Shown in pieces: positions 28,599 through 37,500 of a DNA stretch of 64,000 nt. The stretch covers positions 199,277 through 263,276 of the forward strand of contig NZ_LMRW01000003.1 of the NCBI RefSeq assembly GCF_001428255.1. Reading direction: 5' to 3'. Under the pieces are notes generated by a model, which was given only the letters and a program-made list of their open reading frames with translations, was not told the DNA's origin and searched no databases. Numbering within the stretch: the stretch's first letter is position 1; the number at the start of each line of letters is the position of its first letter. This stretch comes from Agromyces sp. Soil535. GTDB lineage: Bacteria > Actinomycetota > Actinomycetes > Actinomycetales > Microbacteriaceae. Both the position numbers and the translations under genes were made by a program.

Positions 28599-30669
28599 CG
28601 GGCTCCCCCTCACGATCGGCGGGGCGATCGACCGGGCGATCGACGGGCAGCTCGACACGCACGATCGTGCCGGTGGGCTCGTTGGCCGTCACGTTCACCG
28701 TGCCCCGCAAGGCGGCGACCCGGTCGCGGATGTTTGCGAGACCCCCGCGCGTCGCCGACGCCGGCGCGAGCGTGCCGATGCCGCATCCGTCGTCGCTGAT
28801 CGCGATGCGAAGGCGCCCGTCGTTGCGTGCGAGCCCCACCGACGCATGTGTCGCGTGTGCGTGCTTCGCGGTGTTCGCGAGCGCCTCGCGTACCACGTAG
28901 TACGCCGTCGTCTCGACGTCGTCGGGGAACCGCTCGGCCCGCACGGCGGCATCCGCCTCGACGGTCAGCGGAATCGGGAAGCGCGCCACCCCCGACTCGA
29001 CGGCGGCGACGAGCCCGTTGTCGCTCAGCACGGGTGGGTGGATGCCGCGGGCCAGCTCCCGCAGGTCGGTGAGCGTCTCGCGGGCCTGGTCCTGCAGCTC
29101 GACCAGCTCCTCGGCCGTGAGCTGACCCCGCTGCAGCCGGTTGCGGGCGAGTCGCAGCCCAGCGATCTGCGCCACCACGTTCTGCTGGATCCCGTCGTGC
29201 AGGTCGCGCTCGAGCCGCTTGCGCTCATCGTCCTGCGCGGCGACCAGCCGCTCCCGCGACGCGGTCAGCTCGTCGAGCTGCTCGGCGAGTTGCGCGGTCA
29301 GTCGCACGTTGGCGACGGATGCCCCTGCCTGGCCCGCGAACGTGCGAAGCAGCGTGCGCTCGGCGTCGCTGTACTCGCCGCGGTGCCGCGGACCGACGTC
29401 GATCCGCCCGAGCGTCTCCTCGCCGCGCACGAGGTCGATGGATTCGACCGCCTCGCCGGCCGGCTCCCCTGAGACCCCCGCTGGTGACTCGGCGAGCGTG
29501 CCGTCCGTCGTGGCCAGCCGGATCCGCACCCACGACGCGTCGAGGCCGTCCTGCACCGCCTCGGCCAGCCGCATGAGCAGGTCGCGCGGCTCGACGGCCT
29601 GCTCCAGCCGCGCGCCGAGCTCGCTGAGCATGGTGAGCTGGCGGTCGCGGTCGCCGAAGAGGGCGCGGTGGATCCATCGCTGCATCCACGCCCGGACCGG
29701 CAGCAGGCAGACGGCGAGCAGGGTGGTGATGAGCACCGCCGGGAGGACCGCGAGCCGATCGGAGAGCAGCACCGCGGGCGTGGCGACGCCGATCGCGTAG
29801 ACGACCGTGATGAGCAGGCTCGACGAGCGTGCGACGAGGCGGCTCCTGTCGCCCGGTGCGATGTCGAACGCGCCGTAGCGGAGGATCCCGTGAATCGCGG
29901 CAGCCGGCAACGCGATGAGTGTCGCGTAGACACCGACCTCCGCGAGCCGGTTGCCCGGCAGGAACGTCCACAGCGCGAACGCCGTAATGGCCGCGCCGAC
30001 CGTGATCGCCATGACCCGGGTTCGGGCACGGACCTCGGCCTCCCCGAAGAGGGCGCGGAAGCCGAGCACTCCGACCCCGAGGACCATGGCCGGCCACGGC
30101 TGATACACGAGGTAGTACACCGCGGGGGCCGCCCACTCCAGCCAGGGCACCACGAACGGATTCGGGATCGCGTCGCCGGTGGTGCCGGTGTAGGGCGGCA
30201 TGACGACGTGCGCTGTCGTGAGCAGGGTCAGCGGTCCCACGAGCGCCGGAGTCCAGAGGAACGCGACGGCGACCCGCTGCCATCGCCGCTCGACCGAACC
30301 GGTCGGGAAGGTCGCGAAGACGATCAGCAGCGCCGAGGTCGCCGAAGCGTCAGCCGTCAGCCCGACCAGGTTGACGAGCGGGAACCACGGTTGTTGCAGC
30401 ATCTCCGGGTTCCGCTGCACGAACGTCTCATACGCCGAACCGACGAGCATCGCGGTGGCGGCCAGGGCGATGAGCAGGGCGATTCGCGACGACGACACCG
30501 TGAGGAGCCACATGCCGAACACGAACAGCGGCAGCACGCCGAGCAGCGGCCAGCCGAGCCCATGATCCGCGCCCGCCTCGATGAACCCGAGCACCACGAC
30601 GATGTAGACCAGCGAGGCCGTGCCGATCACGCCCAGCGTTGCGAGCCAACCCCACCTGCGGACCACCAC
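28591..30669 (-). CDS. NarL-type sensor histidine kinase with multi-helix membrane sensor and GAF domain
   Basis: 692 residues. Roughly eight to ten membrane helices fill 1-330, followed by a GAF-like domain (about 345-460) and HisKA_3 with H491 in RKRLERDLHDGIQQNVVAQI. The HATPase domain has DDVETTAYYVVREALANTAK and ISDDGCGIG. The C-terminal tail is a run of PVDRPVDRPADRE repeats encoded by GATCGACC repeats. It likely senses a membrane or redox signal; the ligand is unknown. It pairs with the overlapping response regulator. The neighbouring divergent genes encode a membrane protein and a multicopper oxidase, possible targets. Confidence 0.88.
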   Translation of the reverse strand: MVVRRWGWLATLGVIGTASLVYIVVVLGFIEAGADHGLGWPLLGVLPLFVFGMWLLTVSSSRIALLIALAATAMLVGSAYETFVQRNPEMLQQPWFPLVNLVGLTADASATSALLIVFATFPTGSVERRWQRVAVAFLWTPALVGPLTLLTTAHVVMPPYTGTTGDAIPNPFVVPWLEWAAPAVYYLVYQPWPAMVLGVGVLGFRALFGEAEVRARTRVMAITVGAAITAFALWTFLPGNRLAEVGVYATLIALPAAAIHGILRYGAFDIAPGDRSRLVARSSSLLITVVYAIGVATPAVLLSDRLAVLPAVLITTLLAVCLLPVRAWMQRWIHRALFGDRDRQLTMLSELGARLEQAVEPRDLLMRLAEAVQDGLDASWVRIRLATTDGTLAESPAGVSGEPAGEAVESIDLVRGEETLGRIDVGPRHRGEYSDAERTLLRTFAGQAGASVANVRLTAQLAEQLDELTASRERLVAAQDDERKRLERDLHDGIQQNVVAQIAGLRLARNRLQRGQLTAEELVELQDQARETLTDLRELARGIHPPVLSDNGLVAAVESGVARFPIPLTVEADAAVRAERFPDDVETTAYYVVREALANTAKHAHATHASVGLARNDGRLRIAISDDGCGIGTLAPASATRGGLANIRDRVAALRGTVNVTANEPTGTIVRVELPVDRPVDRPADREGEPVG

Positions 30670-30866
30670 AGTCCCATCGTCCTCCTGCCGGGCCGTTCAC
30701 GGGAGAGGGCCTTCCTCGATGTCCCTTGGCGGCTGACCCCCATGCAGTGTACGGCCCGCCCCCACCCGGAGTCGGGTTCACCGCCTTCCGGCGATGGATG
30801 TCTCCGACGAGGGTGAGGTGCGAGCGGATGCCGCGGACGGCCGCCGCACGAACAGGGAGTGACATC

Positions 30867-31334
30867 ATGCGCAGGATCTACTCGGTGATCGCCTGGGTGA
30901 TCGCCGGCGGCGTCGTCGTACAGGCCGCGTCGATCGGGTTCGCCTTCGGGGGCGTGCTGAACCACGTGCAGGAGGGCGGCGTGGTCGACAAGGCCCTCAT
31001 CGAGAGCGACCAGTCGGGGTTCACCGGCCAGCTCGGCTTCTGGATCCACGAGATCGGCGGCGGGGTCGTCATCCCGCTCGCCGCGGTCGCGCTGCTCGTC
31101 GTCTCGTTCTTCGTGCGGGCGCGCGGCGCCCGGTTGTGGGCGGCGATCGTGCTCGGACTCGTCGCGCTCCAGGCCACGCTCGGGTACGCGATCACCGACG
31201 TGCCGTACATCGGCCTCATCCACGGTGCCAACGCGCTGGCCGTGCTCGCCGCTTCGGTGATCGCCGCCCTGCGCGTCGGGCGGATGGCGCGAACCCGCGT
31301 CGAGGAGGCGACCTCGGATGCCGTCGCGGCGTGA
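30867..31334 (+). CDS. DUF6220-like integral membrane protein
   Basis: 155 residues with four membrane helices: IAWVIAGGVVVQAASIGFAF, GGVVIPLAAVALLVVSFFV, LWAAIVLGLVALQATLGYAI and GANALAVLAASVIAALRVG. Histidines in FWIHEIGGG and IGLIHGANAL are placed in helices, as in cytochrome b561-like or DUF6220 proteins, so heme or quinone binding is possible but unproven. The ATG follows CAGGGAGTGACATC. The multicopper oxidase gene begins 17 bases before its stop, so the two products are translationally linked and may work in one electron-transfer or copper pathway. Confidence 0.72.
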   Translation: MRRIYSVIAWVIAGGVVVQAASIGFAFGGVLNHVQEGGVVDKALIESDQSGFTGQLGFWIHEIGGGVVIPLAAVALLVVSFFVRARGARLWAAIVLGLVALQATLGYAITDVPYIGLIHGANALAVLAASVIAALRVGRMARTRVEEATSDAVAA

Positions 31335-32829
31335 GCTCTTCAGGCGGGCCGTGATCGGCACCGCGGTGATCACCGCGGTCGGGGCCGGCACGCTCGCGTG
31401 GAGCTCCACGCTGCTCGGCGAGTACTCGGTCATGGACATGGGCGACGGCCACGCCGACCACGGCGGGCACGAGGCCGGGGCATCCGAGACATCCGTGGCG
31501 TCCGGCACCGTCGGCGGGTCCGGCGAGGTCAGTGTCACGGCGCTGACGGCGGAGGCCGACCGGCCGGCCGACGTGCACGTCGAGCTCGTGGCCCGACAGG
31601 AGACCATCGACGTGCCCGGCGGCCGACCGATCGAGGGCTACACCGTGAACGGCACGTCGCCCGGGCCAGAGATCCGCGCGCGGCAGGGCGACCTCGTCGA
31701 GGTCGAGTTCGTGAACGAGTCGGTGACGGATGGCGCGACGCTGCACTGGCACGGCATCGACGTGCCGAACGCGGCCGACGGCGTCGCCGGCATCACGCAG
31801 GACGCGGTGCCCGTCGGCGGCCGCTTCACCTACCGGTTCGAGGCCACGGATGCCGGGACGTACTGGTACCACTCGCACCAGGTGTCGCACGAGCAGGTCG
31901 AGCGCGGACTGCTCGGAGCGGTCGTCATCGAGCCGGCCGGGCAGCCGGCGTCGCCGGCCGATGGCACCTCCGACGTCGACGTCGTCGCGATGCTGCACCT
32001 CTACGGCGGCCAGCACACGCTGAACGGGCGGGCGAAGGACGAGCACGTGGCGGCCGAGCCCGGCTCGACCGTGCGGGTGCGCGTCGTCAACACCGACCAG
32101 GGCACGGCGGCCGTGTGGTCGGACGGACCCTTCCGCGTGGTCGCGACCGACGGCCATGACGTGAACCAGCCGTCCGAGGTCGAGGGGCAGCGGGTGCTCA
32201 TGCCCGCTGGGGGCCGCGCGGATGTCGCGGTGCGCGCGCCGGAGCACGGCACCGTGCGCCTGCACGTCGGCGGCGCCCGCAGCATCCTCATCGGCGACCC
32301 GGACGCGACCGCTCCGCCGTCACCGCAGCCGTCGGAGACGCTCGACCTGCTCGCCTACGGCGCGCCGGCACCGCTGGGCTTCGACCCCGCGTCGGCCGAC
32401 CGCACGTACGACTACGTGATCGGTCGCCGATTCGGCATCATCGACGGCCGCCCGGGCAACTTCTGGACGATCAACGGGCGCATGTTCCCCGACGTGCCGA
32501 TGTTCCACGTGGCCGAGGGCGATGTGGTGCGGATGCGCATCGTCAACGACACGGGCGACGTGCATCCGATGCACCTGCACGGCCACCACGTCGTGGTGCT
32601 CTCACGCGACGGCGTCGCGGCATCCGGAAGCCCGTGGTGGGTCGACTCGCTCGATGTGCGACCGGGCGAGTCCTACGAGATCGCCTTCGTCGCCGACAAC
32701 CCGGGCATCTGGAGCGACCACTGCCACACCCTCTCCCACGCGGTCGACGGCCTCGTCACCCATGTCATGTACGAGGGCGTCACGACGCCCTTCACGATCA
32801 ACGGCGCCGCGGGCAACCAGCCCGAGTAA
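31318..32829 (+). CDS. Exported multicopper oxidase (laccase-like)
   Basis: 503 residues. A Tat-type signal is suggested by SRRELFRRAVIGTAVITAVG (3-22). A His/Met-rich stretch (VMDMGDGHADHGGHE, 38-52) may bind copper. All copper motifs are present: LHWHG (142-146), YWYHSHQ (182-188), HPMHLHGHH and HCHTLSHAVDGL (468-479). The T1 axial position, ten residues after Cys469, is Leu479 rather than Met, which in laccases goes with higher redox potential. It should oxidise phenols, metals or Cu(I) outside the membrane. The gene overlaps the DUF6220-like gene by 17 bp. Confidence 0.9.
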   Translation: MPSRRELFRRAVIGTAVITAVGAGTLAWSSTLLGEYSVMDMGDGHADHGGHEAGASETSVASGTVGGSGEVSVTALTAEADRPADVHVELVARQETIDVPGGRPIEGYTVNGTSPGPEIRARQGDLVEVEFVNESVTDGATLHWHGIDVPNAADGVAGITQDAVPVGGRFTYRFEATDAGTYWYHSHQVSHEQVERGLLGAVVIEPAGQPASPADGTSDVDVVAMLHLYGGQHTLNGRAKDEHVAAEPGSTVRVRVVNTDQGTAAVWSDGPFRVVATDGHDVNQPSEVEGQRVLMPAGGRADVAVRAPEHGTVRLHVGGARSILIGDPDATAPPSPQPSETLDLLAYGAPAPLGFDPASADRTYDYVIGRRFGIIDGRPGNFWTINGRMFPDVPMFHVAEGDVVRMRIVNDTGDVHPMHLHGHHVVVLSRDGVAASGSPWWVDSLDVRPGESYEIAFVADNPGIWSDHCHTLSHAVDGLVTHVMYEGVTTPFTINGAAGNQPE

Positions 32830-32864
32830 TGACGCGCACCTCGAGGTGGACTCGAGCACATCTA

Positions 32865-32893
32865 GATTCCACGGAATATAATTCCGCGGAATC
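32865..32893 (+). promoter_or_regulatory. Double MarR operator over a consensus -10 box
   Basis: Two copies of the 12-bp palindrome ATTCCRCGGAAT (32866-32877 and 32881-32892) are joined by ATA, making a 29-bp palindrome with one mismatch. The junction creates a perfect TATAAT (32877-32882), 27 bp before the MarR ATG at 32909. A repressor bound here would block the -10 element directly. The -35 element is weak. Confidence 0.8.
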
Positions 32894-32908
32894 CAGTTGC
32901 ATCAGAGC

Positions 32909-33364
32909 ATGAGCGATGCAACCGACTTCTTCGACGCCGTGGTGCGGTACGAGATCGACCTCTGGAATGCCGTCGACACGGCCCTGCAGGAGACCCATGG
33001 ACTTGCGCTGGGCCGCTTCCAAGCCCTTCGGGTGCTGTACGAGCGCGGCGGCGATGGTCGCGTGCAGGATGTCGCAGGCGACCTGCACATCACGATCGGC
33101 GCGGCGAGCAAGCTCGTCGACCGGCTCGAGCACGACGGCACCGCACGGCGCCAGCCGAACCCGAACGACCGTCGTTCCTCGCTGATCGCGTTGACTGCCG
33201 AGGGACGCCGTGTGCACGACGCCGCGTCGACGACGTTCGAGGCGGCGCTGCACGCCAGCCTGCCTGCCCGCCACGGCGACGGCGGGCTCGCCCGCCTGAC
33301 GGCGAAGCTGCAGCAACTCCGCAGTCATCTCGAGATCGCAGCCGGCGCGGGGGTGACTGCATGA
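32909..33364 (+). CDS. MarR-family transcriptional repressor
   Basis: 151 residues with a winged helix (about 40-105): LGRFQALRVLYERGGDGRVQ, DVAGDLHITIGAASKLVDRL, and wing NPNDRRSSLIALTAEGRR. The frame can begin at a TTG at 32897, but that codon lies close to the operator, and the ATG at 32909 is preferred. Its promoter is overlain by two palindromic boxes, strong evidence for autorepression. The stop overlaps the ATG of the quinone-reductase gene, so both are derepressed together, probably by electrophiles or quinones. Confidence 0.9.
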   Translation: MSDATDFFDAVVRYEIDLWNAVDTALQETHGLALGRFQALRVLYERGGDGRVQDVAGDLHITIGAASKLVDRLEHDGTARRQPNPNDRRSSLIALTAEGRRVHDAASTTFEAALHASLPARHGDGGLARLTAKLQQLRSHLEIAAGAGVTA

Positions 33365-34341
33365 CCGGGACGATGCGCGCCGTGGTCGTCGACGCGCCCG
33401 GCGCGCCCGAGGTGCTCCAGCTCCGCACGGTGCCGATCCCCGAGCCGGCCCCGGGTCAGGTCCTGATCCGCGTGAAGGCGTTCGGCCTCAACCGATCGGA
33501 GCTGCACTTCCGGCAGGGCCTCGCGTACTCGGGCAGCTTCCCCCGGATTCCGGGGATCGAAGCCACCGGGATCGTCGAGGCGGCACCGGGCGGCGAGTTC
33601 CCCGTCGGCACCCAGGTCGCGACGATGATGGGCGGCATGGGCCGCGAGTTCGACGGCGGCTACGCGGAGTTCGTGACCGTTCCTGTTCGCCAGGTCATCC
33701 CGTTCCACAGCGACCTCCCCTGGGCGACCCTCGGCGCGGTGCCCGAGATGCTGCAGACCGCATCCGGCTCGCTCGACGTGGGGCTGCAGGCGACCGCCGG
33801 CCAGACGCTCCTCATCCGCGGCGGCACGTCGTCGGTCGGCATGGCGCTGGCGGTGCTCGCCAAGCTCCGCGGCATGACCGTGATCTCCACCACGCGTCGA
33901 CCAGAGAAGGCCGCAGCACTCGAGCGACTCGGCGTCGACCACGTGGTCATCGACGACGGCAAGATCGCAGCGCGAGTGCGCGAGCTCGTGCCCGGCGGCG
34001 TCGACGGCGCCGTCGAGCTGGTCGGCGTGAACGTGATGCGCGACACCCTTCGGGCGACGCGCGCAGGCGGCACCGTCTGCTTCACCGGCATGCTCTCCGA
34101 CGAGTGGACGATCCACGAGTTCTACCCGATGGACTGGCTCCCGAACGGCGTGCGCCTCACCGCCTACTCCGGTGGGGCCGCCGACCTCGCTCCCGAAACG
34201 CTCCAGGGCTTCCTCGACGCCGTCGCCGCGGGCCATGCCGTCGTCCCCGTGGGCCGCACCTACCGGCTCGACGAGATCGTCCAGGCGCACCACGACCTCG
34301 AGCAGAACGCGGTCGGCGGCAAGGGCGTCGTCGTCGTCTGA
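33361..34341 (+). CDS. Zinc-independent NAD(P)H:quinone oxidoreductase (MDR family)
   Basis: 326 residues. The catalytic domain has FGLNRSELHFRQGLAYSGSF and PRIPGIEATGIVEAAPGGEF. The Rossmann fold has LLIRGGTSSVGMALAVLAKL (about 150-170) followed by TTRRPEKAAALERLGVDHVV. No zinc-ligand cysteines are present. It likely detoxifies quinones or unsaturated carbonyls under MarR control. ATGA overlap with the repressor gene. Confidence 0.88.
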   Translation: MTGTMRAVVVDAPGAPEVLQLRTVPIPEPAPGQVLIRVKAFGLNRSELHFRQGLAYSGSFPRIPGIEATGIVEAAPGGEFPVGTQVATMMGGMGREFDGGYAEFVTVPVRQVIPFHSDLPWATLGAVPEMLQTASGSLDVGLQATAGQTLLIRGGTSSVGMALAVLAKLRGMTVISTTRRPEKAAALERLGVDHVVIDDGKIAARVRELVPGGVDGAVELVGVNVMRDTLRATRAGGTVCFTGMLSDEWTIHEFYPMDWLPNGVRLTAYSGGAADLAPETLQGFLDAVAAGHAVVPVGRTYRLDEIVQAHHDLEQNAVGGKGVVVV

Positions 34342-34374
34342 CCCGGCCGTCAACCGCGAACGAAGGAGCCTCGC

Positions 34375-34536
34375 ATGTCCTGGATGGCCGAGATGGCCTC
34401 GTACCGAAACCTGGGCGAGCTGCGCCGTCGCCACCGCGACCTCGACCTCGAACTACGCTCGCCCTCCGCGGGCGATGAAGCTGAGAGCGAGCGAGCGGAT
34501 GCCGCGGCAACGCCGTCTACTTCACCGTCACGGTGA
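34375..34536 (+). CDS. Small charged protein, 53 residues, function unknown
   Basis: An ATG at 34375 with a strong CGAAGGAGCC ribosome site opens a 53-codon frame: MSWMAEMASYRNLGELRRRH, then RDLDLELRSPSAGDEAESER and ADAAATPSTSPSR. It is hydrophilic, helical at the N-terminus and disordered at the C-terminus, with no cysteine or membrane segment. It starts 34 bp after the quinone-reductase stop and could be the last gene of the MarR operon. Its final 20 bp overlap, convergently, the end of the GH43 gene. The ribosome site is the main support; no family was recognised. Confidence 0.55.
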   Translation: MSWMAEMASYRNLGELRRRHRDLDLELRSPSAGDEAESERADAAATPSTSPSR

Positions 34537-37500
34537 TCGGCTCGCTGACGGTGACCCCCGCCGCGTTCCGGAACTCGACGACATACCCATGCGAGCCCTT
34601 CGACGCACCCGTCACCGCGAGTTCCGCGCGCTGCGCCTCGGGACTCGCAGCCACGAGTCCACCCTCGGCCACCACGACTCCGTCTTCCAGGAAGCGGTAT
34701 GACGTCGCATTCGTGCCCCACCACATGTTCGCCGTGACGACATAGTCGCCGTTCCTGTCCCGGTTGTCATGCGAGAGCCTGGGCATTCCGGGATTGGCGT
34801 CCTTCACGACGACGGTGAGGGATTCCGTCCGCGTCTCGCCCTTCGAGTTCGCGAGCACTCCGACGTACTGGTAGATGCCGTTCGGCAGTCCGGAGATGTG
34901 GACGGAGGCGGTCTGCGCCTCGGGCGTGGCCGACGTGAGTGCGGTCGTCGAGACGAGCTCGCCGTTCTCGTACAGCCGGAACGACGTGGCGTTCTGCCCC
35001 CACCACAGGTTCATCGTGATTCGGAAGTCGCCGTCGAGCAGCCCGGTGTCCCAGCCATTGTCCGACGAGAGCACGGCCTTCGCGGGCGGTGCGGCGGCCC
35101 CGTCGGCCGGGGGGCTCACGGTGACCGTCGCGGTGGCGGTGAGCTCGGTTCCCTCGACGACGCCGTCCACGGTGAACGTGCCGGGCTCGGCGTACGCCGA
35201 CGGATCGACGAACGGCCAGGTCACCCCGCGGGTCTCGGTCGTTCCGTCGCTCAGCGCGACGGTCACCGAGGCCGGCAGCGCAGGCGCCTGACCCGCTTCG
35301 GTTCCCACCGCGACAGGCTCGACCGAGATCACCGTGATCGGCTTCGGCACGACGGTCACCGTCGCCGTCGCCTGCGCCTCGGTGCCGGCGATCGACCCGC
35401 CCACCGTGAAGGTGCCCGCCTCGGCGAACGCCGACGGATCGATGGGCTCCCACTCGACGGCGCGGGCCTCGCCCGCACCGCTCACGAGCGTGACATCCAC
35501 CTCGGCCGGCAGCTGCGGGGCGGTCCCCGCTTCGGTCTCCACCGCCACCGGCTCCACCGAGGCCACGTCGAAGGAGAAGCGCGTGTCGAGCAGTGTGGCG
35601 ACGGATGCACCGCGGTTGTTGTTCCCGGCGGCGAAGATGCCCGCGTCGAGCTTCGCGGTCGCGCTGGCGAGCGGGACGGAGGCGAGCTTCGTCCAGGGGT
35701 CGGTGGGCGCCTTGCGGAAGTAGCCCGTCATGCTGGTGCTGCTCGTGTATTCGAGCTTGACGTACGCGGGCCAGGTCGCGGCCGGCACGCCGGTGGTCTG
35801 GGTGTCGATGTATCCGTTGTTGTTGGAGTCGTACTGCAGGTAGCCGCCTGCGGGGCTGAGCACGACGAGCGCGTAGGCCTTGGCGCTGGCCTTCCCTGCA
35901 CGCGAGAGGTCGTTCCGCACGATGAGGCCCGTCCTCGGATCCGAGTTGTTCCCCTTCTCGACCGACGGCACGTAGGTCTCGATGGTGTCGCCGACCGCGA
36001 GCACTTCGGGTTGGAAGATGACGCTCAGGTTGTCCTTCGTCGTCCAGGCGCCGTCGTTGGCGTCGGAGATCCTGAAGGATGCCCCGTCGCCGTCGCAGAA
36101 CGACGCGTTGGTCTCGGTGCCCCACGCGGCCGACGACCACGGCGCCTGCACGGTCTGGTTCGCGCACGATGTTGCGGTGAACGTCACCGTGTACGTGCGC
36201 GTGACACCGGGGTTCTCGGCGGTCACGGTCACCGTGGCATGGGCCAGGTCGGTGCTCGTCGCCACGGTCGCGGCAGCGTTCGTGGCGGTCGCGGCGACGC
36301 TCGGGGCGCTCCCCCACGCTCCGGTGTCGACGGTGTAGGCGAGCACGTCGGGGCTGAAGCCCGGCACGGCGGCGCCGTTCACGGTGAGGCCGCTGAGCGA
36401 GGCATCCCACGATCGCGGGTCGACGACGAACGCCAGCACGTACTGCTTGGTCACGGCGGTGTCCTCGGCGGTCACCGTGATCGAGACGGACTTCGCATCG
36501 GCATCGTAGGCCCCGACCTGCACGCTCGCCTTGGAGTCGGCCGCCGTCGCCGTGACCGTCGGCGTCGCGCCGGGCAGCAGCTGCAGGTCGTCGTACTGCG
36601 CGACGGTGGGGTCGAAGCCGGCGAGCGGCACACCGTCGACCGTGATGGATGCCAGCGTGGCATCCGTGCTGGGGGCCACGAACGCGACGCGGTAGGTCTG
36701 CGCGGCCACCACGTCGTTTCCTTCGAGCGCTTCCACCGTGACGTGCGCGAACGGCGTCGATGCGGTAGCCGGCGAGACGGTCACGCGCGCCGCCGCGTCG
36801 ACCGCGGTGGCGGTGACCGTGCGGCCGGCAGACTGACTCGCGACGACGGAGTAGCTCCAGGTTTCGGGCGAGAACCCGCCGACGGTCACGCCGTCGATCT
36901 GCAGGTCGCTGAGCTTCGTCGCCGCGCTGGCCCCGTAGCCGAAGATCTCGACCTCCGCGATCGACTGCCACGTCGAGGTCGTTGTCGTGAGGTCGAGTCG
37001 CATCGCGGTGGTCGGCGGCAGCGACGAGACGTCGAGCTCGACGACCGGCGCGGCGCCCGAGGCATCCTGCGCGACGGATGCCTCGACCCCGGCACTCACC
37101 CACGCGCCCGCCGCGTCGCGGTACTGCACCGCGATCTTCGACGGCCAGGTCGCGGTCGAGCCGTCCTTGTAGGTGTGCACGACGACGTGATCGAGCGTGC
37201 GCGGCTCGGCCCAGGTGTAGCTCAGCCAGCTCGCGAGCGGGTACTTGCCGCCCGCGACCCAGTCGTCCCAGCCCTTCGCGACGACGCCGTCGTTCGTGGT
37301 CGCTGCGAGGGTCGGGCGGCTCGATGCCCCGGCGGTCGCTCCGGTGGCGACGTTGAACAGCCCATGCCCCTCGACCTGGAGGGTGCGCGTGAAGGTGCGA
37401 CCGGCGGTGAAGCCGTCGCTCGCGGCGAGCGTGCCGACGATCTGCTGCGCACCGGGCGTCGTGAACACGGTGCGGTTCCACTGCACCGCGACATCCGTCA

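Noticed and set aside
28600-28660. GATCGACC short repeats near the kinase C-terminus, considered as an operator or CRISPR-like array
   Set aside because: They encode the PVDRPVDRPADRE tail of the histidine kinase, are too short and irregular for CRISPR, and lie inside coding sequence.
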